Assembly (NCBI GenBank): GCA_002490315.1
Contig: DLKG01000067.1
Coordinates: 1 to 30,410 of the forward strand
Length of the DNA: 30,410 bases
Reading direction: 5' to 3'
DNA from: Prevotella sp. UBA7594
Lineage (GTDB): Bacteria; Bacteroidota; Bacteroidia; Bacteroidales; Bacteroidaceae
A program made the translations under genes and the position numbers. Below the pieces are notes generated by a model. That model ran no database searches and was not told the DNA's origin. It saw nothing but the letters and a program-made list of their open reading frames with translations. Each line of letters starts with the position of its first letter. Positions within the stretch are counted from its first letter, which is position 1. Of this stretch, positions 15,127 through 23,890 are shown piece by piece.

Positions 15127-17400
15127 TCATTGCGAAACGACAAGTTTCTTTCCGTTCACTATGTATATGCCTTTGGGTAAACTGCTCAAATCTGCATTAA
15201 CACGTCTTCCGTCAATGGAGAACACGTCCATACAGTCTTTCTCTTCGCTTGCGCATACCCCATTAACATCCGTGGCATCTTCATTCGGATTGTAATACAA
15301 ATTGGAATTGCGCGCTTCCTTAGGAATACTGAAATAGGACCTGAAACCATATATCAAGTTTTCGCCATTTAACGGGTAATAGAACAGGTTGTTGTCGCCA
15401 AGGAACAAGTCAGAGCCGTCCTCTCTAATATTTGTCGGCGTGAATATTCCTGTCATGGAATAGCCTTTGTCGCTACAAGATTCCGGCGAGTCATTCTCAA
15501 TCTTCACATTCGTGAAGACAACGCGGTCGTTGGGGATGTCCTTGGTTATCTTCAGTATGTACGGACGTCCGGCTTTGATTTCAGTGGCAGGAGAGAAGTT
15601 TATCACATTACCTTCCACATGGTCAAAACTGCGCAGCTTCACATCGTCTCCAAGCACGTTCTTCAGCATCTGCGCATCAACGGAGAAAGGCAAGCATAAC
15701 GTCAACCATTCTGGATCCTTGTAGAATTTACGACACACAACGGCATTAACCGTCTTGCCCATATTGTCGCTGATGAGTGAAGAGCAGTCTTCGGAGTCCA
15801 CAAGTTTTATGGTGTTGACCGGATTCTTCTCTATGACTATCTTGCTCAAGCGGCTTTCTTCTACCGTTTCAATACGGAAAGTGCCCGAGTTCGCTATACT
15901 CAGACTCGTTATATATCCCGTACCATCTGTTTCAGATTTATCAACACCTGAATTTATTAACTTTTCACATGTCTTGTTTCCTGCATCATCATATATATAA
16001 ACATGGCTTGAAAAAGAGTTCTGAAAGTAATAAATCTTCACCTTATAGCCATTGGGAGCGTCTATATAATCACTCTTAATCACTCCCCTACCGCTGAACA
16101 ACTTCAACACGCCTTTTGTTTTTCTCGTTTTACAACACCCTATCACATTAAAGGTATGTTCATTACCCGTGTCATCCACAAGAACAACGTCTGTCTTTTT
16201 CCCATACTCTGTAGTTGCAAGCTTGTCAAAAGAGCCATAGTCATTGGCAGAGTAGGTTATTGAGTTAGTTTTTCTGCACAATGTATAGGAAACGGAAACA
16301 GAACAATAATCATCATTGCCCGCAAAAGACGCCGTAATGACAGCAGAACCATACTTACTGCCGAAAGAAACAGTTCCGTCAGGCTCAACAGAAGCAATAT
16401 CACTGTCGCTGCTCTTATAGGAGATGTCTCCCAAGCCCTCCGGAGAGAGCACAGCTTTAGGTGAGACGAAATCGGACTCTTCTCCTGACATTACATACAG
16501 CGTAGTGTTGTTTGCACAGTTGCCGTCAGCATCGTAAAACGACAATGCTGCGTTGTTTTTCTTATAAACCAAGTCGTACGAGGCTGAAGAATTCTCGTAG
16601 ACGTCATCCCCGTCATAAGTGGCTGTTATCTTCGCTTTGCCAACATTTCCCAACACGATATTGCCCGTTGTCTCATCAATGGAGGCGACGTCCGTATTGC
16701 TGCTCGAATAGCGCACAGCGGCATTGTCCAACGTACTGCCTTCGGCTATCACCCTTGCCGTAGGAGCTACGAAGGAGTCTTCCTGTCCCCGGAATACAGT
16801 TACGTTTGACTCATCAAACTTAACCTCTGTTGCCGTCCTATTGCCTACAAGTTTATATAGGATAATACGCCGGTTGCTAAGATTCTTATTACTACTTGGA
16901 TAGCAGGAGAAAGACGTTCCATTATAGTTTAAAAGCGACTTACTCACAGGCTTGCTAAAATCAACAGTAGCATATTCAGAGCCTGAGGTAGGCTTAATTA
17001 CGGCAATGCTCACCTGTGCCGCCTCATCTTTGGCAGACTGCAGACAGCAGCTATTTGTTTTATCTCCTGAATTATTGGCAAGATAGCGTCCGTCCGATGT
17101 CCTTAGATAAGACTTGTCCGCATCCTTCTCCAAAGTCAGCACAAGCACATTCTCGTCCGAGACAACAATTCTGTTGTCGCTTATAGTCACCGCGACAGCA
17201 CTGAAGAACGTTTTCGATAGATTGTTGCTCATTGCTACATTATAATTGTTAGCAACAATGATAAACCTGTCTCCGTCTTCCAAATCAGAAATTTTAGTCA
17301 CACGCTGGAATGTGTTCTCCGCAAAAGCATGACCGATAGTTGCAGCAATCACGAAGAACACCATCAGCAAACGTTGTTTGATAGATTTTAAGCACATCAT
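15127..17400 (-). CDS. Secreted surface protein with Ig-like repeats and T9SS C-terminal sorting domain
   Basis: A 757-residue secreted protein. It has a Sec signal peptide (cleaved after AFA, residue 27), then an N-terminal beta-rich module (about 28-187) of a type seen in Bacteroidetes surface proteins. Two bacterial Ig-like (Big_2-like) domains follow (about 190-275 and 276-375), with the S-S-x-x-x-V/I-A-S-I/V and G-x-A-x-I-T-A signatures. Mixed beta regions span about 380-700. The C-terminus (about 715-757) ends with VFSIDGRRV, LPKGIYIV and GKKLVV, the pattern of type A T9SS sorting domains. It should cross the outer membrane by the type IX system and be attached to the surface or released. 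No catalytic site is recognisable; adhesion or glycan binding is plausible. It starts 9 bp after the TPR protein, so the two are probably one operon. Two tandem ATGs begin the frame. Confidence 0.82.
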   Translation of the reverse strand: MMCLKSIKQRLLMVFFVIAATIGHAFAENTFQRVTKISDLEDGDRFIIVANNYNVAMSNNLSKTFFSAVAVTISDNRIVVSDENVLVLTLEKDADKSYLRTSDGRYLANNSGDKTNSCCLQSAKDEAAQVSIAVIKPTSGSEYATVDFSKPVSKSLLNYNGTSFSCYPSSNKNLSNRRIILYKLVGNRTATEVKFDESNVTVFRGQEDSFVAPTARVIAEGSTLDNAAVRYSSSNTDVASIDETTGNIVLGNVGKAKITATYDGDDVYENSSASYDLVYKKNNAALSFYDADGNCANNTTLYVMSGEESDFVSPKAVLSPEGLGDISYKSSDSDIASVEPDGTVSFGSKYGSAVITASFAGNDDYCSVSVSYTLCRKTNSITYSANDYGSFDKLATTEYGKKTDVVLVDDTGNEHTFNVIGCCKTRKTKGVLKLFSGRGVIKSDYIDAPNGYKVKIYYFQNSFSSHVYIYDDAGNKTCEKLINSGVDKSETDGTGYITSLSIANSGTFRIETVEESRLSKIVIEKNPVNTIKLVDSEDCSSLISDNMGKTVNAVVCRKFYKDPEWLTLCLPFSVDAQMLKNVLGDDVKLRSFDHVEGNVINFSPATEIKAGRPYILKITKDIPNDRVVFTNVKIENDSPESCSDKGYSMTGIFTPTNIREDGSDLFLGDNNLFYYPLNGENLIYGFRSYFSIPKEARNSNLYYNPNEDATDVNGVCASEEKDCMDVFSIDGRRVNADLSSLPKGIYIVNGKKLVVSQ

Positions 17401-17409
17401 ATATAAATA

Positions 17410-19080
17410 TTATTTATATTTTTCCATATACCCTTCAGCCCTGTCGTCGCCAAGCTCTTTTGCCTTTTCAAGACATTCAAAGCCTTCCTTCTTCTTCTTT
17501 TCCATAATCAGGGCAATACCCTTCACGATGTAAGCGTCAGTATTGTCAGGAGTCAGTTGCAGGCAAAGGTCGGCAGACTTCACGGCATCCTCATTCAGTC
17601 CAACACGCAACTGCAGCGAGGCAAGTTCAGCAAGATAAAGAGGCGTTGCATTGCCACCGACGTAAGCAGCATGTGCGATATCGTTGAGAGCCTGCTGATA
17701 CTGCTTGAGGTTTACCTCACACTTGTAGCGCGTGAAATAGAACTCAGCATTGGCATTGCCATACATCAACGTGTCGTAGACATTGTAGTCAACCATAGCC
17801 TTACGGAAGTCGCCCATCTGATCGTACATCTGACCGCGTGCAAGGATGTAAGGAGCTGCCACATTATTGAGCGGACGAGGACAAACTGCCACCGCACTGT
17901 CGAGCAACGCCACTATCTCCGTCTTCGGTGCGCCAAGTTGCGTCTTGCACTGGGCAGCCTCAAAGAACACTTCACTGCCACGCAAGTTGGTCTTGGCAAG
18001 GGCGGCAAACATGTCGTAAGCCCCCTGATAATCACCCTTTGAGAATTTTATCTGCGCCACACGATGGCTATAGGCAGGCAGAGGCTTAATGCTATATGCC
18101 TTCTGCGCTTCGTCAAGAGCCTTGTCAAGAGTCCATGTAGTGAACAATGTATCGTTGCTATAGACAAGCTTCTGGTACATCACACGCGCATACTCGGAAT
18201 GGGCCTCAGCCTTGTCTGTCGCCTGCTTCAATGCCTGCTGCATGTCGGCGTCAGCCGACTTGAAGTCGCCCTTCCCCACCTTGTACAAGGCGCGTGTGGA
18301 ATAGCCATCCACCTCATGCGGGAACTTGGCAATGAAGTCGTCCATATAGCCGAGATATTTCGTCGTATCGCTACGCTCGGACGCGAGCATAAGCATGAGT
18401 TGCGCGTCCTTCTTCTCGTCGGGCAATGCAAGCCTAATGGCGGTATTGGCATAAAGACTATTGCCTACATCCAACGTGGCAGCCTTTAAGGACGCTCCGA
18501 AAGCCACGTCAACAGCGTTGGCATACAGCGAACGCTCCGACTGCTGCAACACTCCGAAGGCCTGTCCATTGCCATTGACGAAGAGCCCGCCTTTCACGCC
18601 GTTATGGTCATTGTAGCCAAAGACATAGAAAGCATATTTGTCCATGAACTTCTCTACCTTGTCCACTTCGTATTGTGTCGCAGTCGTCTTGCGGTCGGCA
18701 AGTTCCACAAGCCACACCTTACCTCCCTTAGTGGCTGCGACAGGGGCAAAGCTCACGGGCGACGCTTTCTGCACATTCACAGAAATCTGACAAAGGTCAT
18801 AAATCTCATTTGCGCCCAATATGTGGCTTACGTCATAACTTTTGCCATTAGCGTCCGTGACAACAGCACGGGAAGCGTTCTTCAATGCCGACCACGTGCA
18901 AACGGCCTTACCGTCTGAAGAAACGAAGACGCCTTGCGTGGTACTTGTCCGGTTGCCGTTAGCGTCGTATGCGGTCAACTGGAATATTGATTTTGCGACA
19001 CTCTTCACTGCTGCCGGCTGTGCCAACGCTCCACAAAAAGCGGCAAACACAACGACAACAGTCGTAAAAATTCTTCTCAT
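17410..19080 (-). CDS. Exported protein: inactive trypsin/HtrA-like domain fused to TPR repeats
   Basis: A 556-residue protein with a signal peptide (cleaved near ALA, residue 20). An HtrA-like beta-barrel domain follows (about 25-200), then a helical tetratricopeptide array (about 210-550). The barrel is recognisable from GVFVSSDGKAVCTWSALKNA, the loop YDLCQI, and GVKGGLFVNGNGQAFGVL. The catalytic triad is broken: the His of T-N-x-H-V-x aligns with Ala65, the Asp (Asp95) is kept, and the Ser of GNSGG is Lys163. At least six TPR-like helix pairs follow, including KGDYQGAYDMFAAL and QYQQALNDIAHA. TPR arrays usually bind partner proteins, so it may be a periplasmic scaffold. It sits 9 bp before the T9SS-sorted protein and has its own promoter candidate at 19112-19119. 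Confidence 0.78.
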   Translation of the reverse strand: MRRIFTTVVVVFAAFCGALAQPAAVKSVAKSIFQLTAYDANGNRTSTTQGVFVSSDGKAVCTWSALKNASRAVVTDANGKSYDVSHILGANEIYDLCQISVNVQKASPVSFAPVAATKGGKVWLVELADRKTTATQYEVDKVEKFMDKYAFYVFGYNDHNGVKGGLFVNGNGQAFGVLQQSERSLYANAVDVAFGASLKAATLDVGNSLYANTAIRLALPDEKKDAQLMLMLASERSDTTKYLGYMDDFIAKFPHEVDGYSTRALYKVGKGDFKSADADMQQALKQATDKAEAHSEYARVMYQKLVYSNDTLFTTWTLDKALDEAQKAYSIKPLPAYSHRVAQIKFSKGDYQGAYDMFAALAKTNLRGSEVFFEAAQCKTQLGAPKTEIVALLDSAVAVCPRPLNNVAAPYILARGQMYDQMGDFRKAMVDYNVYDTLMYGNANAEFYFTRYKCEVNLKQYQQALNDIAHAAYVGGNATPLYLAELASLQLRVGLNEDAVKSADLCLQLTPDNTDAYIVKGIALIMEKKKKEGFECLEKAKELGDDRAEGYMEKYK

Positions 19081-19111
19081 TATTATATAATTAACTTATT
19101 CTAATTAGACT

Positions 19112-19119
19112 CAAAGATA
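19112..19119 (-). promoter_or_regulatory. -7 promoter element of the TPR/T9SS-protein pair
   Basis: The minus strand reads TATCTTTG, an exact TAnnTTTG match in the 49-bp gap after recN. It predicts a start near 19105 and a 25-nt leader. It could separate expression of the pair from the upstream dnaN-recN operon. Confidence 0.45.
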
Positions 19120-19129
19120 CTATAATTTT

Positions 19130-20809
19130 CTATTTGCCCGTATTCATTCCGAGAAGCGACTTCGCATTGTCGATAGCCGCCTTAGAGACGTCGCTGCCGG
19201 AAAGCATCTGGGCAATCTCTTTCACACGCTGCTCATCGTCGAGCTGCGTCATGGTGGAAACAGTGCCGTTCTCCGTTTCCTGCTTCGCCACGCGGTAGTG
19301 AGTGGAGCCGGCTGCTGCAATCTGCGGCAGATGGGTGATACAGATAACCTGACGGTGGGTCTGCCCCATGTCGCGCATGATGTGCGCCATCTGTTCCGCC
19401 ACCCTGCCGCTCACGCCGGTGTCAATCTCGTCAAAAATGATGGTGGGCAGACCAATGGCCTTGCTTATCATTGCCTTCAACGAAAGCATTACACGCGCAA
19501 TCTCGCCGCCCGACGCCACTTGTGCCACGGGCTGCATCTCCGTGCTTGAGTTGGCGCTGAAGAGGAACACCACCTTGTCGGAGCCGGTCGACGAGAGTTC
19601 TCCATTCTCCACGTCCACCTTAAACCTCACCTTAGGAATACCAAGCGGCACAAGAAGTTTGGACAATTCCTCCTCAACGACCTTGGCAGCCTTCTTTCTC
19701 ATCTCCGTCAGAATGGCTGCCTTTTCCTCCGCTTCATGCTTGAAAGTCTCCACACGCTTCTCCATCTCAAGTAGTGCCTCGTCGGAATTGTCGATAGCTC
19801 CGAGTTGGCTGTCGATGTCGGCAAGTTTTTCGAGAAGTTCGGCGATGGTGTTAACATGAAATTTCTGCTGAAGCGTGTAGACGTTGTCGAGTCTTGCCGT
19901 CACCTCATTATAGCGTTGCGGGTCGAACTCCACGTCGTCCATCCTTGAAGCAATCTCCTGCGAGATGTCCTTCAGCTCGATGAAGCTGTTGTTGAGCCGT
20001 TCCGCCAATTCGCTGGCCTCAGGCAGCATCTCGGCGATGCCGCTCATCTGCTGCGCCACAACACGCGTGTTGCCAACCACTCCGTTGTCATCGTTCGACA
20101 ATATGCAGTCGACCTCGTGCAGCACACGCTTGATGTCCTCAGCATGACTCATAAGCTCCGCCTCCTGCTCCAGTTGCTCCTGCTCACCGTCCACAAGATT
20201 GGCTTCGGACAATTCCTTCTGCTGGAAGCGCAGGAAGTCCTCATTCTCGCGGTCGCTTACGATGCGGCTACGCAACTCCTGAAGCTGCTTCTCTGCCGCC
20301 CTCAACTGTGAGAACGAAGCAGAATAGTCGGCAAGCTGCTGCTTGTCGCGCGCTATGATGTCAACGACGTTGAGCTGGAAGTCTTCCTTGTTGAGCAAGA
20401 GGTTCTGATGTTGGCTGTGTACATCAATGAGCTGCTCACCCAATTCGCGCATAAGCGCCAGCGTAACCGGTGTGTCGTTGATGAACGCCCGGCTCTTGCC
20501 GCCCGCGTTCACCTCCCTCCGCAGCAAGCACTCCTCCGGCTCATAGTCAAGGTCGTTGTTGTCGAAGAACTCTTTCAAGACATCCGAATGATAGATGCTC
20601 AGGTCAAACGTGGCCTCAATGATACATTTGTCGCGTCCGTGCTTCACCTGCCTTGCATCGGCCCTGTTGCCGAGCAGCAAGCCAATTGCACCGATGATGA
20701 TACTTTTTCCGGCGCCCGTCTCTCCCGTGATTACGGAGAAGCCGGGATAGAAACGCATCTCCAAATGGTCGATAAGTGTAAAATTGCGTATGTCGAGTTT
20801 CTTTAGCAT
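19130..20809 (-). CDS. recN: RecN, DNA double-strand-break repair SMC-like ATPase
   Basis: A 559-residue RecN. RecN is an SMC-like ATPase that acts early in recombinational repair of double-strand breaks. The N-terminal ATPase half has Walker A GETGAGKS (29-36), the R-loop region GKSRAFIND, and HSQHQNLL. A Glu/Gln-rich coiled coil occupies about 155-370. The C-terminal half has the ABC signature SGGEIARVML, Walker B LPTIIFDEIDTGVSG and ITHLPQIAA. The length is normal. It is the last gene of the dnaN-exonuclease-coaBC-porD-like-recN run, 34 bp after its neighbour. Confidence 0.96.
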   Translation of the reverse strand: MLKKLDIRNFTLIDHLEMRFYPGFSVITGETGAGKSIIIGAIGLLLGNRADARQVKHGRDKCIIEATFDLSIYHSDVLKEFFDNNDLDYEPEECLLRREVNAGGKSRAFINDTPVTLALMRELGEQLIDVHSQHQNLLLNKEDFQLNVVDIIARDKQQLADYSASFSQLRAAEKQLQELRSRIVSDRENEDFLRFQQKELSEANLVDGEQEQLEQEAELMSHAEDIKRVLHEVDCILSNDDNGVVGNTRVVAQQMSGIAEMLPEASELAERLNNSFIELKDISQEIASRMDDVEFDPQRYNEVTARLDNVYTLQQKFHVNTIAELLEKLADIDSQLGAIDNSDEALLEMEKRVETFKHEAEEKAAILTEMRKKAAKVVEEELSKLLVPLGIPKVRFKVDVENGELSSTGSDKVVFLFSANSSTEMQPVAQVASGGEIARVMLSLKAMISKAIGLPTIIFDEIDTGVSGRVAEQMAHIMRDMGQTHRQVICITHLPQIAAAGSTHYRVAKQETENGTVSTMTQLDDEQRVKEIAQMLSGSDVSKAAIDNAKSLLGMNTGK

Positions 20810-20843
20810 TAGTTATGAATTGACAAGTTATTTGAATATCCTT

Positions 20844-21764
20844 CTATTCCTTTATCTTCTCCCAAGCCGAATTTTGGCTCGCGTTGATGGAAAAAAGTAT
20901 GTCATAGACCGACTCTTTTTCCTTCTGCGTGCCCTTGCCCTTGTATATATTGGCAAGTTCGTCGCGCTTGTAGTCGGTCCAAATCTGTGGCAAGAGACTA
21001 AGCGGACGGTCGGCGTGACACTTCTTCAGGTCGTTCTCCAAAGCCGTTGTAATGTTACCGCGGCCACGCTCTACATTGGTAGCCATCTCGTCAAGTCCGG
21101 TACGGTAGTAGTCATACTGCAACTGTCTGAAAGGTTTCATGGCACCCTCCAGATAGTCGTTGATGATAGCGAAGCGGTTGCGGCTGTTGTCAAAAGCCTT
21201 CCAACCAGGATAATTCAGGTTCTGCGCATTGTTGGCAAGATTAAGGCAGCGCTGCAGGATGTCCTCTCCGCCCATCGGCGAGAAGGAATCAAGATCCATA
21301 CCTATAATAAGATAGGCGTAATAGGCAATGAGTGCCGTCAACTGATTGTCGACCTGTTCTTCGTTGAACTGCAGTTGGTCGAACTGCGCGTACTCGAAGT
21401 TGAAGTCGTTGTCTGTATTGTTATAAAGCGTGGTGGTGTAAGTGGAATTGAAGACTGGCCGGTTGGCCTGCACCACGGCTTTGCACGTGAAGACGTTAGT
21501 ACTATTGTCGTAGTTGGTGACGGTAATGTTAAGGTTGCACGTGATACGCTCATTCTTTTGGAATTGCAGATTGGTCCACTGGCGCTCGTTGATGAACTGC
21601 GTCAAAGTCTGCTGCAGTTCATCAAAGACAGAAGCGTCAGTGCCCTGTATCTGGTTATGATTGATTGTCACTTTCGCATTCAACTCCTGTGCATCGGCAT
21701 TACCTAATGGAGCCAATGCTATCATCGAACAGTAAAGTGCTCTTGCCAATAATCGCTTTAGCAT
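20844..21764 (-). CDS. porD: DUF4835 family protein (PorD-like)
   Basis: A 306-residue exported protein of the DUF4835 family, found in Bacteroidetes between coaBC and recN and often annotated as the T9SS-related PorD. The signal peptide begins MLKRLLARAL and cleaves near NADA. The mature start, QELNAKVTINHNQIQGTD, is the family signature, followed by QTLTQFINERQWTN and NERITCNLNITVTN. No catalytic motif is visible. I prefer the ATG at 21764, which gives a standard 26-residue signal. An in-frame ATG at 21800 lies 1 bp after the coaBC stop and would add 12 residues, so it remains possible. The T9SS link rests on remembered annotation; its role there is not well defined. A T9SS-sorted protein in the same window fits. 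Confidence 0.75.
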   Translation of the reverse strand: MLKRLLARALYCSMIALAPLGNADAQELNAKVTINHNQIQGTDASVFDELQQTLTQFINERQWTNLQFQKNERITCNLNITVTNYDNSTNVFTCKAVVQANRPVFNSTYTTTLYNNTDNDFNFEYAQFDQLQFNEEQVDNQLTALIAYYAYLIIGMDLDSFSPMGGEDILQRCLNLANNAQNLNYPGWKAFDNSRNRFAIINDYLEGAMKPFRQLQYDYYRTGLDEMATNVERGRGNITTALENDLKKCHADRPLSLLPQIWTDYKRDELANIYKGKGTQKEKESVYDILFSINASQNSAWEKIKE

Positions 21765-21801
21765 AAAAAAGAATACTGATTTCTTACAATTGCGTGCCAT
21801 G

Positions 21802-23013
21802 TCATGACTTTGAAGCCACGACTCTCTCTATCTCGTCCACGATGTCGGACGCCGCCTCTGCCTTTGACTTTTGCGGATACGACTTCTTGCCGTCGCGACT
21901 GATGATGTCGATCTTGTTCTCGTCTGTACGGAAGCACGTGCCTTTGTTGCGCAGACTGTTGAGTACGACGAAGTCAGCGTTCTTGCTGTGGAGCTTATGC
22001 TCCGCGTTGGCATCCTCGTCGTTGGTCTCAAGGGCAAACGCCACTATAGTCTGCCCAGACGTCTTTCTCCGCCCGAGAGTGGCGGCGATGTCCGGATTGG
22101 GCGTGAGGCTTATTTGCATGTCGCCATCGCCACGCTTTATCTTCCTATCCGCCACTTCCGCCGGCCGATAGTCGGCGACAGCAGCAGCGAGCACAGCCAC
22201 GTCAGCATCCTTGAAAGCCTCCGTGGCAGCGTCGAACATCTCCTTGCACGACTCAACGTCAACGCGGCGTATGCGCTCTGAACATTTCAGCGCCACCGGT
22301 CCTGCCACGAGCGTCACCTCTGCTCCGCGGCGCCTACACTCCTCGGCAATGGCAAAGCCCATTTTGCCGCTTGAGTAGTTGCCTATGAAGCGTACGGGGT
22401 CGATCTTCTCATAAGTGGGACCTGCCGTTATCACGATGCGCTTGCCTTTTATCGGGCTACGGCTATCGATACTGTCAAAGTATTCTGACACCTTTCGAGC
22501 TATCACCTCCGGCTCCTCCATGCGTCCCTTTCCCTCAAGTCCGCTCGCGAGAAATCCGCTTGCAGGCTCTATGAAACGGTTGCCGTAAGACTTCAGTGTG
22601 CGTATGTTCTGTCGCGTCGACGGATGGGCATACATATCAAGGTCCATGGCGGGAGCTATGAACACGGGCGCCTTCATCGAGAGATAAGTCGTGACAAGCA
22701 TGTTGTCGGCAATACCATGAGCCATCTTGCCGAGGGTGCTTGCCGTGCATGGGGCAATCACCATGGCATCTGCCCACAGTCCGAGGTCAACGTGCGAATG
22801 CCATGTGCCGTCGCGCTGAGAGAAAAAGTCGCTGATGACAGGCTTGTGTGTAAGAGCCGAGAGTGTGATAGGCGTGATAAACTCCTTGCCTGCCGGAGTT
22901 ATCACGACCTGTACCTCCGCTCCCTGCTTCACAAGCTCGCGTATCAGAAGACACGACTTGTAGGCGGCAATGGAGCCTGTAACACCTAATACTATTTTTT
23001 TGCCTTTGAGCAT
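21802..23013 (-). CDS. coaBC: CoaBC, bifunctional phosphopantothenoylcysteine decarboxylase/synthetase
   Basis: A 403-residue CoaBC (Dfp), which makes 4'-phosphopantetheine for coenzyme A by two steps: ligation of cysteine to phosphopantothenate (CoaB) and decarboxylation (CoaC). The N-terminal flavoprotein CoaC domain (about 1-180) has TGSIAAYK, the SHVDLGLWADAMVIAP helix with its catalytic His, and PAMDLDMYAHP. The C-terminal CoaB domain has GPTYEKIDPVRFIGNYSSGKMG, AAAVADYRP and the K-I-K-R segment. In the CoaC active site, residues that are Asn and Cys in E. coli (PxMNxxMW and ACG) are Asp and Ser here. I believe that is typical of Bacteroidetes. It is 2 bp after the exonuclease gene and 1-37 bp before the porD-like gene. 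Confidence 0.95.
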   Translation of the reverse strand: MLKGKKIVLGVTGSIAAYKSCLLIRELVKQGAEVQVVITPAGKEFITPITLSALTHKPVISDFFSQRDGTWHSHVDLGLWADAMVIAPCTASTLGKMAHGIADNMLVTTYLSMKAPVFIAPAMDLDMYAHPSTRQNIRTLKSYGNRFIEPASGFLASGLEGKGRMEEPEVIARKVSEYFDSIDSRSPIKGKRIVITAGPTYEKIDPVRFIGNYSSGKMGFAIAEECRRRGAEVTLVAGPVALKCSERIRRVDVESCKEMFDAATEAFKDADVAVLAAAVADYRPAEVADRKIKRGDGDMQISLTPNPDIAATLGRRKTSGQTIVAFALETNDEDANAEHKLHSKNADFVVLNSLRNKGTCFRTDENKIDIISRDGKKSYPQKSKAEAASDIVDEIERVVASKS

Positions 23014-23015
23014 AT

Positions 23016-23867
23016 TTATTTATTAAATCCTTTCAGTCGTATGCGTGTCAGCACTTGCTTCGTGTTGAACGTGAAGTCGCCGGTCATCATCCAGCTGTAG
23101 TAGCCGGGATCCGTCTTCAGTACCTCAGCGACGGGGCGTCCACGGTACTTGCCGAAGTTGAACGCCTCAAACTTGCGCTCCTTCCCGTCCTTGTCGAGCA
23201 GGGGCTTGCCGTTGGCATCGAGCAGGGGCTTCCAGACGATGCGTCCGGCAAAGTCCACATTGTCATTCTGCTTGGAGAACTCCGCCAGAAAATCCATATC
23301 GTTCTCCAGAATGCGGTCGGGCTCTTCCTGCACACCGGGTGCATACTTGTCGAGTTCTCCCATCAGCACACGATAGGTAGCCTCCGTGTCTTCATCGGCA
23401 CGATGGGCAGTGAAGTCCTCCTCCATCTTCCTGCCACAATAGAACTTGTAGGCTGCGGCAAGATTGCGCCGCTCCATTTTGTGGAAGATAGTCTGCGCGT
23501 CGATGAGTCTCACCTTCGAGAAGTCGAAATCGATGCCAGCACGCAGGAATTCCTCCGCCAGCATAGGAATGTCGAAATGATTGGAGTTGTAGCCAGCGAA
23601 GTCGCAGTCCTTCATCTTGACGTAGAGTTGCTGCGCCAGCTCCTTGAACGAGGGTGCATCCTTCACGTCGTCGTTGGAGATGCCTGTCAGCTCCGTCACT
23701 TCCTGCGGGATGAGTTTGCCTGGGTTGACAAAGATATTCTCGCGTTGCTCCGTTCCGTCGGGCGACACTTTTATATAGGAAATCTGAATGATGCGGTCGC
23801 GCACAAGGTCGAGTCCTGTTGTCTCAAGATCAAAAACGATAAGGGGGCGTGTAAGATTAAGTTTCAT
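23016..23867 (-). CDS. DEDDh 3'-5' exonuclease (DnaQ-like) with C-terminal DUF3820 domain
   Basis: A 283-residue exonuclease of the DnaQ/Pol III epsilon family. The DEDDh residues are all visible: FDLETTGLD (Exo I Asp and Glu), NSNHFDIPML (Exo II Asp), and HRADEDTEATY (Exo III His and Asp). A C-terminal extension (about 225-283) contains FNFGKYRGRPVAEVL and DPGYYSWMMTGDF, the DUF3820 signature, a small domain often fused to exonucleases. It could be a proofreading or repair nuclease; I cannot say whether it is the replicative epsilon subunit. It lies between dnaN (23 bp gap) and coaBC (2 bp gap), consistent with a replication/repair role. Confidence 0.88.
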   Translation of the reverse strand: MKLNLTRPLIVFDLETTGLDLVRDRIIQISYIKVSPDGTEQRENIFVNPGKLIPQEVTELTGISNDDVKDAPSFKELAQQLYVKMKDCDFAGYNSNHFDIPMLAEEFLRAGIDFDFSKVRLIDAQTIFHKMERRNLAAAYKFYCGRKMEEDFTAHRADEDTEATYRVLMGELDKYAPGVQEEPDRILENDMDFLAEFSKQNDNVDFAGRIVWKPLLDANGKPLLDKDGKERKFEAFNFGKYRGRPVAEVLKTDPGYYSWMMTGDFTFNTKQVLTRIRLKGFNK

Positions 23868-23890
23868 CTTCTATCCTAACATTAGCGTTC

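Noticed and set aside
20784..21707. 307-codon open frame on the + strand opposite the porD-like gene
   Set aside because: The opposite frame has a signal peptide and the DUF4835 signature; this one overlaps recN and has no recognisable feature.
21802..23013. CoaBC as an inactive pseudoenzyme
   Set aside because: The changed CoaC residues appear typical of Bacteroidetes CoaBC, the catalytic His is kept, and the CoaB half is canonical.
23055..23879. 274-codon open frame on the + strand opposite the exonuclease
   Set aside because: The opposite strand encodes all DEDDh residues; this frame is its shadow.
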